The notes under the pieces are model-generated. The model made no database searches, was not told where the DNA came from, and was given only the letters and a program-made list of their open reading frames with translations. 64,000 bases of DNA from Devosia sp. YIM 151766 (lineage in GTDB: Bacteria; Pseudomonadota; Alphaproteobacteria; Rhizobiales; Devosiaceae): the NCBI RefSeq assembly GCF_030285925.1, contig NZ_CP127251.1:1178001-1242000 (forward strand), read 5' to 3'. Below, one piece after another: positions 53,452 through 62,103 of the stretch (within the stretch, counting starts at the first letter, position 1; each line of letters starts with the position of its first letter). The position numbers and the translations under genes were made by a program.

Positions 53452-54414
53452 ATGGTAAAAGCCATGTTCCGCATCTGCGCCCTCACCCTCTCCCTTCTCG
53501 CTGCCACGGCCCTGCCGGCTTTTGCTGAAAGCTGGAGCTTTACCGGCGCCGACGGCCAGACCGTGACCCTGGACGCGATGCCCGCGCGCATCGTCGCCCA
53601 CCAGGACGCCGCTGCCGGCCTGATCCCCCTTGGCATCCGTCCCGTCGGCATCTTCGCCGATAGCGCCGTGGCCGACGCCAAGGCCCTTGAAGGCCTCGAC
53701 CTCACCGGTATCGAGATTGTCGGCCAGACCTGGTCGGAGGTCGACATCGAAAAGGTCGCCGCCCTCCAGCCCGATCTGATCGTCGGCGAGTGGTGGGACC
53801 GCAACGAAGCCTGGTCTGGCGGCCAGGATCTGACGGCCCTTCTGACCCGGATCGCTCCCATTACCGGCATTGCCGCCACCGATTCCATCGTCGGCATGAT
53901 CGAGGATTACGAAGTGCTGGCCGAGCGCCTCGGCGCCGATCTCACCCAGGCCGACATCGCCGCCGACCGGGCGAATTTCGACGCCGCCCGCGACGCCTTC
54001 AAGGCGGCCGTCGCCGCCAAGCCGGGTCTGACCGTCCTGGCCGTCTATGCCGGCTCCGACGCGCTCTATGTGGCCGATCCGGCCGGCGCCGCCGAATTGC
54101 TCGATCTCCAGTCCTGGGGCCTCGATCTGGTGTCGCCCGAAGGCGTCGACGCCACCGGCAATAATTATTTCGAGACCGTCTCTTGGGAAAATGCCGATAA
54201 ATACCCGGCGGACCTGATCCTGGTCGACAATCGCTCCGCCTCCACCTTGCAGGCCGCTCTCGCCCAGCCCACCTGGACGCTCAATCCCGCCGCCGCCGCC
54301 GGCCAGGTCGCCGATTGGCCGGCCTTCTGGATTCGCAACAGCCATGCCTTCGCCAAGGCTCTCGAAGAGCTGACCGCGGCGATCGACGCTGCCGATCCCG
54401 ACGTCGCGCCCTGA
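53452..54414 (+). CDS. Iron/siderophore ABC transporter binding protein (FepB-like)
   Basis: 320 residues with a signal peptide (cleavage after AFA, near 26). Type III periplasmic binding fold: RIVAHQDAAAGLIPLGIRPVG and PDLIVGEWW are typical of FepB/FecB proteins. Periplasmic capture of a ferric siderophore or heme-like ligand. Start uncertain between ATG 53452 and 53464. First gene of a four-gene importer. No Fur/RirA box could be recognised with confidence. Confidence 0.9.
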   Translation: MVKAMFRICALTLSLLAATALPAFAESWSFTGADGQTVTLDAMPARIVAHQDAAAGLIPLGIRPVGIFADSAVADAKALEGLDLTGIEIVGQTWSEVDIEKVAALQPDLIVGEWWDRNEAWSGGQDLTALLTRIAPITGIAATDSIVGMIEDYEVLAERLGADLTQADIAADRANFDAARDAFKAAVAAKPGLTVLAVYAGSDALYVADPAGAAELLDLQSWGLDLVSPEGVDATGNNYFETVSWENADKYPADLILVDNRSASTLQAALAQPTWTLNPAAAAGQVADWPAFWIRNSHAFAKALEELTAAIDAADPDVAP

Positions 54415-54425
54415 TCGCGCCGGCA

Positions 54426-55454
54426 ATGGCGGCTCCGGTTTCCCATCGCGCGCACAAGGCAGCCCGGCTCTCGCTCGGACTGCTCATGCTCGCCTTCGGC
54501 CTGGGCGCCATTGCCGCCCTCTCGCTCGCCATTGGCGCGCGCCCCATTCCCTATGACCTGGTCTGGCAGGCGCTCACCGCCTTCGATGCCGGCATCACCG
54601 AGCACCGCATCATCTGGGACCTGCGCCTGCCGCGTACGCTGGTGGGTCTGCTGGTCGGCAGCGCCCTTGGCCTGGCCGGCGCCGTCTTGCAGGGCGCTAC
54701 TCGCAATCCGCTCGCCGATCCCTCCATTCTCGGCATCAATGCCGGCGCGGCCCTGGCCGTGGTGCTCGGCGTCGCCTTTTTCGGCATGACCCAGCTCTCC
54801 GCCTATGTCTGGCTGGCCTTTGTCGGCTCCGGCGCCGCCATGCTGGTGGTCTATTCGGTCGCCGCGCTCGGCCGCGAAGGCGCCACCCCCGTCAAGCTCG
54901 CCTTGGCCGGCGCCGCCATCACCGCCGTGCTGCAATCGATCATCAATGCCATCCTGCTCACCAGCCCGCGCACTCTCGATGAAGTGCGTTTCTGGCAGGT
55001 CGGCTCGCTTGCCGGCCGCTCCATCGATATCCTCCTTCAGGTCGCGCCCTTTCTCGGGCTGGGCATCGTTCTCGCCTTGGCCACCGCCCGCCTGCTGGAT
55101 GGTCTGTCCATGGGCGACGACGTGGCCAGGGCCCTGGGCCAGCGCATCGGCCTGTCGCGCGGCCTGGCCGGCCTCGCCGCCGTCATCCTCGCCGGCGCCG
55201 GCACTGCCGCTGCCGGGCCCATCGCCTTTATCGGCCTCACCGTGCCCCATGTCGCCCGCGCCGTGACCGGCCCCTCCTATCGCTGGATCCTGCCCTATTC
55301 CATGCTGATGGCTCCGATCCTGCTGCTCGGCGCCGATGTGATCGGCCGCGTCGTTTCCCCGCCCGGCGAAGTCCAGGTCGGCATCGTCACCGCCTTTATC
55401 GGCGCGCCTTTCTTCATCGCGCTGGTCCGGCGCCGCAAGCTGGCCGCGCTATGA
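54426..55454 (+). CDS. FecCD-type ABC permease
   Basis: 342 residues, about ten membrane segments. FecCD signs: RLPRTLVGLLVGSALGLAGAVLQGATRNPLADPSILGIN in part, and GPIAFIGLTVPHVARA near the end. ATG 54426 (MAAPVSHRAH) is preferred over a longer frame overlapping the binding-protein gene. Its stop overlaps the next start by 4 bases. Confidence 0.93.
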   Translation: MAAPVSHRAHKAARLSLGLLMLAFGLGAIAALSLAIGARPIPYDLVWQALTAFDAGITEHRIIWDLRLPRTLVGLLVGSALGLAGAVLQGATRNPLADPSILGINAGAALAVVLGVAFFGMTQLSAYVWLAFVGSGAAMLVVYSVAALGREGATPVKLALAGAAITAVLQSIINAILLTSPRTLDEVRFWQVGSLAGRSIDILLQVAPFLGLGIVLALATARLLDGLSMGDDVARALGQRIGLSRGLAGLAAVILAGAGTAAAGPIAFIGLTVPHVARAVTGPSYRWILPYSMLMAPILLLGADVIGRVVSPPGEVQVGIVTAFIGAPFFIALVRRRKLAAL

Positions 55455-56503
55455 CCCTCGCCCTGGATACCGGCCGCATTGTCGCCACCCGCGCCCGCGC
55501 GGCCAGCCGCCGGCGCACCGTCTCCGTCGGCCTGCTTGCGGCGCTGCTCGTCGCTTTCGCGCTGGCGCTGAACCTTGGCGATTATCCGGTGCCAGTGGAC
55601 GGGGTGATCCGCTCGCTCCTGTCGCCCTTTACCGGGCTGACCGATCGCGGCGTCGATTTCATCGTCCTGCAAGTGCGGCTGCCGCGCGCCATTCTCGCCG
55701 TCCTGTCCGGCGCTGCCTTTGCCTGGGCCGGAATCATTTTCCAAACACTTTTGCGTAACCCCTTGGCCAGCCCCGATATTATCGGCATCGCCCATGGCGC
55801 CAGCGCCGCGGCGGTGTTCTGCATCATCATCCTGGGCTGGACCGGTCTGGCCGTGTCCCTCGGCGCCTTTGGCGGCGCGGTGCTCACCGCTCTGGCCATT
55901 TACCTGCTCGCCTGGCGCAACGGCGTCACCGCCTATCGTGTCGTGCTGATCGGTATCGGCATGGCCGCCATGCTTGCTGCGGTGATTTCCTATCTCTTCA
56001 CCCGCGCCCGCCTCAACGATGTGCAACAGGCCATGGGCTGGCTCGTCGGCAGCCTCAACGCGGCGCGTCCGGGCGACATTCTGGTTCTCGGCCTGGCCTT
56101 GGCCGTTTTGGTGCCGTTGATGGTGACGCTGCTGCGCAGCCTCGATGCCATGGAATTGGGCGATGACACCGCCCGCTCGCTCGGCGCCCGGGTCGAATTC
56201 ACCCGCCTCGGCCTGATGCTGGTCGCCGTGGGCTTTGCCGCCTTCGCCACCTCGGTCGTCGGCCCGGTCGGTTTCGTCGCCTTCGTCTCCGGCCCCCTGG
56301 CGCGCGCGCTGCTCAAGGGGGCAGGGCGGGGCTTTCCACAAGCCGCCCTGGTCGGGTCGCTGGTCATGCTGGTATCGGACCTCGTCGCCCAGCACCTGCT
56401 GCCCGCCACCCAATTGCCGGTCGGCGTCGTCACCGGTGCCTGCGGCGCGCTGTTCCTGCTATGGCTGTTGATGGCCTCGGGCCGGTCCGGCCGCGTCAAC
56501 TGA
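55451..56503 (+). CDS. FecCD-type ABC permease (second subunit)
   Basis: 350 residues. RLPRAILAVLSGAAFAWAG, LRNPLASPDIIGIAHGASAA and GFVAFVSGPLARALL mark the FecD half of the heterodimer. Coupled to the previous gene by ATGA. Confidence 0.93.
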   Translation: MTLALDTGRIVATRARAASRRRTVSVGLLAALLVAFALALNLGDYPVPVDGVIRSLLSPFTGLTDRGVDFIVLQVRLPRAILAVLSGAAFAWAGIIFQTLLRNPLASPDIIGIAHGASAAAVFCIIILGWTGLAVSLGAFGGAVLTALAIYLLAWRNGVTAYRVVLIGIGMAAMLAAVISYLFTRARLNDVQQAMGWLVGSLNAARPGDILVLGLALAVLVPLMVTLLRSLDAMELGDDTARSLGARVEFTRLGLMLVAVGFAAFATSVVGPVGFVAFVSGPLARALLKGAGRGFPQAALVGSLVMLVSDLVAQHLLPATQLPVGVVTGACGALFLLWLLMASGRSGRVN

Positions 56504-56521
56504 TCGGAGCGCATTGAACCC

Positions 56522-57334
56522 ATGTCCGCCAGTCACCAATTGCTCGCTGCCGGCCTCGATCTCGGATACGGCGAACGCCGGATCGTCTCGGCGCTCGATC
56601 TCACCTTGCCCGCCGGCAAGCTCACCGTCATTGTCGGCGCCAATGCCTGCGGCAAGTCCACCCTGTTGCGCGGCCTGGCGCGGCTGCTAACCCCGACGCG
56701 CGGCGCCGTCTATCTCGACGGCAAGCCCATCCACCAGATGCCGACCCGCGAAGTCGCCGCCATTCTCGGCGTGCTGCCGCAAAGCCCCATCGCCCCCGAC
56801 GCCATCACCGTCACCGATCTGGTCGGCCGCGGCCGCTATCCGCATCAGGGCTGGTTCCGCCGCTGGACCCCACAGGACGACGAAGCCGTCGCCCAGGCGC
56901 TAATGGCCACCGACACGCTCGAACTGGCCGAGCGCCCGGTGGACGAATTGTCCGGCGGCCAGCGCCAGCGCGTCTGGATCGCCATGGCCCTGGCGCAGGA
57001 AACCGATCTGCTGCTGCTCGACGAGCCCACCACCTTCCTCGACATCAACCATCAGGTCGAAGTGCTGGATCTGCTGACCGACCTGGTGAGAAACAGCGGC
57101 CGCACCGTGGTCGTGGTGCTGCACGACCTCAATCTCGCCTGCCGCTACGCCGATCACATCGTCGCCATGAAAGCCGGCGAGATCGTCGCCGAAGGCCGCC
57201 CGGTGGACGTCGTCACCGAACGCGTGGTCAAGGACGTCTTCGGCATGACCTCAAGGATCATGGTCGATCCGGTCTCCAATACCCCCATGATCGTCCCCAT
57301 CGGCCGGCACCACATAGAAAAAACCGACGCCTAA
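56522..57334 (+). CDS. Iron/siderophore ABC transporter ATPase (FepC-like)
   Basis: 270 residues. Walker A GANACGKST (39-47), signature LSGGQRQRVW, Walker B LLLLDEPTTFLD, switch LHDLN. The wording DEPTTFLDINHQ and HDLNLACRYADH is typical of FepC/FecE. Completes the importer. Confidence 0.95.
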   Translation: MSASHQLLAAGLDLGYGERRIVSALDLTLPAGKLTVIVGANACGKSTLLRGLARLLTPTRGAVYLDGKPIHQMPTREVAAILGVLPQSPIAPDAITVTDLVGRGRYPHQGWFRRWTPQDDEAVAQALMATDTLELAERPVDELSGGQRQRVWIAMALAQETDLLLLDEPTTFLDINHQVEVLDLLTDLVRNSGRTVVVVLHDLNLACRYADHIVAMKAGEIVAEGRPVDVVTERVVKDVFGMTSRIMVDPVSNTPMIVPIGRHHIEKTDA

Positions 57335-57764
57335 ACCCGCCCCTCAGCACCCCCTTGAGGGGCAGTGCCTATATCGGGCACTTCGAGAGTCTGCCTCAGG
57401 ACGTGAGCCCCTTCGCCCCCTCCCCCTTGAGGGGAAGGCCGGGGTGGGGGTGCTGCGGTTTCTGCACATCCGGCGGCCTCGCCCGTCAGCCAGCTTTCCC
57501 CACAAGGTCATTCCCGCGACCGCAGGAAACTCCGTTTCCTTTCTTTTCCGGCGGGGAGCCATAGCAAGCCGCCCCCTCTCGTCACCCGCGCGCCCAAAAT
57601 CCCCCCGCGTCTAAAAAACACCCCCTCGTCACCCTCGCGCTTGACGCGAGGGCTCTGTGACGATCCAAGAAAAAAGACCCCACCCATCCTCCATAGGAGC
57701 GCCAGCCGATTTTCCCGGAACCTCCGGAATTCTTTCGCGTTTCCACAGGCATAGGGAGGCTGCA
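57335..57764. other. Intergenic stretch rich in short repeats
   Basis: After the iron ABC operon. It holds two related CCCCCTTGAGGGG hairpins (about 57349-57363 and 57421-57438) and a palindromic repeat copy at 57626-57656. No coding region is convincing before 57765. Confidence 0.55.
57626..57656 (+). repeat. Palindromic repeat, copy 5
   Basis: TCGTCACCCTCGCG-CTTGA-CGCGAGGGCTCT, identical in stem and loop to copies 1 and 3. It lies after the iron ABC operon. Confidence 0.9.
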
Positions 57765-57959
57765 ATGAATCTCATCTGGACCGGACTGACTCTCGCCCAA
57801 AGACAGGCACTCGCCATTCTCTGCCAGGACGGCCCTTGCTCGCTTCCTGCCGATCTGGGCGAACAATTGCTCAATCTCGGCCTGGTCGAACGCGCCACCA
57901 ACCAGATTTATTGCGTCAGCGCCCTCGGCGCCACCATCCCGCCGACGACCCTGCATTGA
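57765..57959 (+). CDS. Hypothetical protein, 64 aa, winged-helix-like
   Basis: Starts MNLIWTGLTLAQRQALAILC and is a short helical protein with DGPCSLPADLGEQLLNLGLV, resembling a lone winged-helix half. AGGGAGG ribosome site. The frame is open to 57657, but that part holds repeat sequence. Last gene before the second island edge. Confidence 0.65.
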   Translation: MNLIWTGLTLAQRQALAILCQDGPCSLPADLGEQLLNLGLVERATNQIYCVSALGATIPPTTLH

Positions 57960-58021
57960 CCATGCCCGCCCGCCCGGACACGGAGCAGCGGCGCAATGTA
58001 TTGAATACAGGGAAAGTTGAA

Positions 58022-58067
58022 TGGTACGCCCAAGGGGAATCGAACCCTGTTCCCGCCGTGAGAGGGC
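58022..58067 (-). repeat. Decayed 3' half of tRNA-Glu (CTC), attR-like
   Basis: Minus strand reads CCCTCTCACGGCG (anticodon arm with CTC), then GAACAGGG-TTCGATT-CCCCT and TGGGCGTACCA. The T stem has lost one G, and there is no 5' half, so it is a fragment rather than a gene. On the minus strand an intact tRNA-Glu would lie upstream, beyond position 64000, so the integrated element is to the right. Confidence 0.75.
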
Positions 58068-58207
58068 TGAAAAATGGCTTGATGTCTTCATTGGCATTCA
58101 CAAGAAAATTAGTTATATATCAATAGATGAAAGGAAATTTGTGCTACGCCGTGCGCCGTTGTGCAGGGCTGTATATTTTACTGATATTTGACTGTTTGGA
58201 GTCTGAG

Positions 58208-58535
58208 GTGGCCAAAACCCTCACTGAACTGCGATCACCACCCCGGCTGCACGGGGCAGATTGGTTGAGGGAACACTGGCGCCAAATCGATGCCGGGGTC
58301 CATCTCACGCTGGCGTCATGGCGCTGGATATCGTCAAGCTGAAATCGGACCGGCGGACGACGTTATGAAAGAAGGGAAGCTAAGTTTTGCACGCGCCGAA
58401 AAGCTGGCACGGGATCATGTCGAGGAGGTCAGGAAAACTGAATCCGCGACCGACGCTGACCCGCAGATCACGATGCGTTCGTCGGTCACATCATATGTAG
58501 CGATGCGAGACCTGCAGGACAGTCGGCTGGCCTGA
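58208..58535 (+). pseudogene. Tyrosine integrase, N-terminal remnant, frameshifted
   Basis: GTG 58208 with GGAG upstream begins AKTLTELRSPPRLHGADWL and REHWRQIDAGVHLTL, then a one-base shift near 58325 continues as GAGYRQAEIGPADDV, KLSFARAEKLARDH and VTSYVAMRDLQDSR before a stop. The order matches the N-terminal arm-binding part of island integrases that start similarly (PYWRQIDAGAH...). The catalytic R-H-R-Y domain is absent. It is adjacent to the tRNA fragment, as integrase genes usually are. Confidence 0.75.
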
Positions 58536-58736
58536 CCAATGTGATTTTTGTTCTCTTTTTTGTTCATGCCTATATCGCAGCCTTGGCGTACCTCGCGCCA
58601 AGGAGTCGAATATGCGCATCAGTCGAATTGTCATGGCCTCCGGCGGCATGCCTGTGCCAGTGGAGCGCGCTCCATTTTGACCGTACAGACGGCATAGCCG
58701 GCAAGGCATAGGCATGCGCCTAAGAGTACGACGCGA

Positions 58737-59050
58737 CAGCTTGGCGAGGAGAGGCCCGCCAGGGTCTACGAAAGTCACAGCACCGCGCGCAGCGGGGCAG
58801 GGGAGAAAGATCTTCATTCCCCGGAGGAGGCGAGCTTTCTTCAGGACATAGCGGTTTTGCTGGAAAAATGGCCGAGAACCACGGCAGCCGCCATGTCATT
58901 ATCGTGGCGCCACCGCGGGCGCTGGGCGTGCTGAGGCCGCTCCTGGGCACGTCGACGCGCAACGTGTTAAAGGCTGAACTGACCAGTGATCTGGTGCGAC
59001 ACAAGGTGTCGGAGATAGAACGCCACCTTGCCGCCCTCACTCCGGGCTAG
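58737..59050 (+). pseudogene. Host-attachment protein (AtsE-like) remnant, frameshifted
   Basis: Frame one gives LGEERPARVYESHSTARSG and EEASFLQDIAVLLEKW; after an A5 run at 58864-58868 the sense shifts by one base to AENHGSRHVIIVAPPRALG, VLRPLLGTSTRN, DLVRHKVSEIERHLAAL and a stop. The sequence order fits the C-terminal two thirds of the Host_attach family (about 140 residues). The 5' part is missing or unreadable, so it is not functional. Confidence 0.7.
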
Positions 59051-59150
59051 GTCATTTCAGTGTTAAGTCGAAACACCGAAAAGACCCAAGTGGATGTTTA
59101 GTCGCGTTTCCGCGCCACAAAAGCCGGTACCCGCTTTTCCCTGACAGGTT

Positions 59151-60269
59151 CTAAGCCTGCTTGCTGTCCTGGCTTGCCAGGCAGGCGTAGAAATCTTCAA
59201 AAATTGCGTCGCGGTTCAGATCATAGGCTTCAATCATGGGATGGCGCGTGGCATCCTGCCGCCAGTACAGCCCCTCATCCAGCCGGGGCGAGGTGGTGGC
59301 GAAGGTGGACACATAAGTGGGGTCCAGCAGCCAGGCGACGTTGATCATGTCCCAGATCACCCAGGTCTTGGATTCGGCGCCGGTGATGGCGAACATCTCA
59401 TGCAGCGGATTGTGGGTGTAAAGGTGATGCAGATAGTCACCGATGGCGCCTTGGCCTTTCACAAAGGCCTCCATTTCCGGCAGCGACAGCTTGAGTTGCG
59501 CGCCGACGTGATAGCCGGGCAGGTAGATGTGCGGCACCCCGCAATCAAACAGCAGCCGGGAAGCCAGCTTGTCCTGAACCAGATTGAGCGATGGCAGATT
59601 GGAGAAGGGGGCATAGCTGGGGAAGCCCGCCGTCCAGACCACGACCAGATTGTCGATGATATCAGGCGCCAGCAGCAGCGCCGAGGCGAGATTGGTCAGC
59701 GCACCCATGGCCAGCACATAGACCGGCCCTTCGTCCCGACGCCGGGCGCGGTCGATGATGAAGCGCGCTGCCGGCGTATCGAGCGGCGTATCGAGCGACT
59801 CCAGATAGCCGGCCGAACCCCGGAATACCTTGCCTTCCGGATTCACCCCGCATTTCTCAAAGACACGCAGGATTTCCTGATAGGACAGCTCGACTCCTTC
59901 CGCGGGCAGGGTGAACAGGGTTTTAGCCGGGTCGCGGCCGGTATCGACCATGCGCTGCGCCCAGCCGGCCAGCCCACCCATGAAGTTTTTTTCTTCGGGA
60001 TTGGCTGGGCCGCCCTGCTTGAGAATTTGGACCGACCGGATCAGGCCGTCGCGGTGATGCGCAAACGAAAACGGCACCGCCGTGACGCCCTCAAGGCGCA
60101 TGCGCTCCGGCGACAGCAACGCCCAGGCCAGCGCATATTGGTCATCAATCTCATTGGCGGTATCGGTATCGATAATGACCCGCGCGCCGTGCCCCGGATG
60201 GGCCAGGCGGCTCTGGTAGAGTTCGGCGGAGAGCTGGGGGAAGCGAGCAAGCGTGGCGTGATCTGACAT
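59151..60269 (-). CDS. Nucleoside hydrolase (inosine-uridine preferring family)
   Basis: 372 residues. N-terminal metal site IIDTDTANEIDDQYALAWAL is diagnostic of IUNH proteins; the central AMGALTNLASALL also fits. No signal peptide, so cytoplasmic; cleaves the base from an imported nucleoside. Last gene of the operon, 9 bases after the second permease. Confidence 0.92.
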   Translation of the reverse strand: MSDHATLARFPQLSAELYQSRLAHPGHGARVIIDTDTANEIDDQYALAWALLSPERMRLEGVTAVPFSFAHHRDGLIRSVQILKQGGPANPEEKNFMGGLAGWAQRMVDTGRDPAKTLFTLPAEGVELSYQEILRVFEKCGVNPEGKVFRGSAGYLESLDTPLDTPAARFIIDRARRRDEGPVYVLAMGALTNLASALLLAPDIIDNLVVVWTAGFPSYAPFSNLPSLNLVQDKLASRLLFDCGVPHIYLPGYHVGAQLKLSLPEMEAFVKGQGAIGDYLHHLYTHNPLHEMFAITGAESKTWVIWDMINVAWLLDPTYVSTFATTSPRLDEGLYWRQDATRHPMIEAYDLNRDAIFEDFYACLASQDSKQA

Positions 60270-60278
60270 GAAAAACTC

Positions 60279-61142
60279 CTAATTGCCGAAGCCCTTGCCA
60301 AACGCTTCTTCCTTGATGAAGCGCTCGGAGATGATGAGCAGAATGATCCCGGGCAGCGTGACCACCAGCGTGATACCGGCTGCAGAAGCGTCCAGCGTGC
60401 CGCCCGAAATCTTGGAAAAGAGCAGGGTCGGCAGGGTGATGATCTTGCCCTGGCCCAAAAAGAAGGTGAGCAGGAATATGTTGGTGGAGACCAGAAAGGT
60501 GAACAATGCGCCCGCCACCACACCCGGCAGCAGCATGGGGAGCGTTACCAGGCGCAGCACCTGCCACCGGCTGGCGCCCAAGATCATGGCCTGTTCTTCA
60601 AAATCCTTGCCCAGCCCCTGATAGACCGCCGTCAGCATGCGGATCATGTAGGGGATGGTCGGGATGAGGTGGGCGATGATGACGCCCGTATAGCTCCCGG
60701 CAATGCCCAGGCGGATGAAGATCATCAGCAGGGCGATGCCGATGGCCGCCTCGGGCACGATGAGCGGCAGCGACAGGAAAAACTCAAATCCCGACTTGCC
60801 GCGAAACTTCTGCCGCGCCAGCACGCGGGCGGCGGGCAAACAGATGGCGAGGCAGATGACGGTGACGATGGAGCCGATCAGCACTGTATTGAGGGTTGCC
60901 TCCCAGATGCGGCTATAGGGCGAAAGCACATAGTCCCAGGCCAGGGGCAAGGGCGATTTGGCGCGCTGCTCCATCCACCAGGTGCCGGGCAGCAGATCCG
61001 GCCACGCCCAGCGAAAGGCCAGGCTCTGGATGATCAGCGGCAGAAACGGCCCGATGATGAAGCCGGCGATCAGCAGCAGATAGGCTATCTGGAAAGGCGA
61101 AAGCCGAGTGCTCGCTGCAGTGTTGGAAGCCTTGGATGCCAT
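60279..61142 (-). CDS. ABC permease, PotC/spermidine-type
   Basis: 287 residues, six segments. EAA loop DFEEQAMILGASRWQVLRLVTLPMLLPG is of the PotBC/iron/thiamine class, distinct from the CUT1 sugar set at 7-9 kb. ATG 61142 shares one base with the upstream stop (TGATG). A longer frame to 61193 overlaps the neighbour and is not used. Confidence 0.9.
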   Translation of the reverse strand: MASKASNTAASTRLSPFQIAYLLLIAGFIIGPFLPLIIQSLAFRWAWPDLLPGTWWMEQRAKSPLPLAWDYVLSPYSRIWEATLNTVLIGSIVTVICLAICLPAARVLARQKFRGKSGFEFFLSLPLIVPEAAIGIALLMIFIRLGIAGSYTGVIIAHLIPTIPYMIRMLTAVYQGLGKDFEEQAMILGASRWQVLRLVTLPMLLPGVVAGALFTFLVSTNIFLLTFFLGQGKIITLPTLLFSKISGGTLDASAAGITLVVTLPGIILLIISERFIKEEAFGKGFGN

Positions 61143-62038
61143 CAGTTCCTCCCGATCCGACGTTCGAAGCGCCGATAAATGGCGAGGTAGCAAAACAGGA
61201 TCACGCCAGCGACCAGCCCGATGGAGACCACCGTGGCCATGCCCTGAAGCTGCAGGGTGTAGTCGGCATCGTTGAAAAAGCGCCAGGCGACGACCGGCAG
61301 CGTATCGGGGAAGCCGCCGCCCAGGATGAAGGGGGCTTCGAAGGCACCGACATTGAAGGCAAAGCAGATAAGCGTCGATGACACCACGCCGGGCATGATC
61401 TGCGGCAAGGTCACCTTAAACAGGATCTGCCAGCGATTGGCACCCAAGATGGCGGCGGCCTCTTCTGTCTCCCGGCCCACGCCGAGCATCACCGCATAGA
61501 TCGACAAGGTGATGAAGGGGATCTGCTTCCAGACATAAACTGCGATGATGCCCCACCCGGCATGGGTCTTGAGGATTTGCGGAAACTGGGAAGGATCGCT
61601 GATAAGGCCGAAAAATGCGGCCAGGCGCGAAATCATCCCGCCATTGCCCAGCATGATCACCGCCAAGGCGATGCCGACCGTATAAGGGATCATCAGCGGC
61701 AGCTTGTAGATGTATTTATAGAGCTGCTTGCCGGGAAATGTGCGCACCAGCGCCAGAGCTAGGGCAATGCCCATGACCAGGGCGATCAACGTCGAAACCG
61801 TGGCATAGTATAGCGTCAGCCACAGCGACGCCCAAAACGACGACGAGCCCCAAAGTGCGCCGAAATACTGGAAGTCCGGAAAGCTGTTGACGCCGAACCA
61901 CGGCGCAAAGCCGAGCGACTGCACGACGGCCAGGACGAGTGCACCACCGAACAGCACGGTGAGAATGAGCAGCACCGGGGAGAGTTGTAGCCAAAGCCAC
62001 AGCCTTTCCTTGAGTGCACTGTCGGAAGAGCGCGCCAT
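61142..62038 (-). CDS. ABC permease, PotB/spermidine-type
   Basis: 298 residues, six segments, EAA loop ETEEAAAILGANRWQILFKVTLPQIMPG. The ATG at 62038 (MARSSDSAL) is preferred over a TTG 9 bases earlier. Heterodimer partner of the following permease. Separated from the binding-protein gene by a hairpin. Confidence 0.9.
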   Translation of the reverse strand: MARSSDSALKERLWLWLQLSPVLLILTVLFGGALVLAVVQSLGFAPWFGVNSFPDFQYFGALWGSSSFWASLWLTLYYATVSTLIALVMGIALALALVRTFPGKQLYKYIYKLPLMIPYTVGIALAVIMLGNGGMISRLAAFFGLISDPSQFPQILKTHAGWGIIAVYVWKQIPFITLSIYAVMLGVGRETEEAAAILGANRWQILFKVTLPQIMPGVVSSTLICFAFNVGAFEAPFILGGGFPDTLPVVAWRFFNDADYTLQLQGMATVVSIGLVAGVILFCYLAIYRRFERRIGRN

Positions 62039-62069
62039 ATCAGACAATCCGGGACAATGTGGGAGGAGG

Positions 62070-62089
62070 GGCCCGGCGATTGCCGGGCC
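62070..62089 (-). promoter_or_regulatory. Intercistronic hairpin after the binding-protein gene
   Basis: Perfect stem GGCCCGGC / GCCGGGCC with a 4-base loop, 15 bases past the binding-protein stop. No T-run, so probably protects the upstream message. Confidence 0.6.
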
Positions 62090-62103
62090 ACCCGATGGAC
62101 AAC

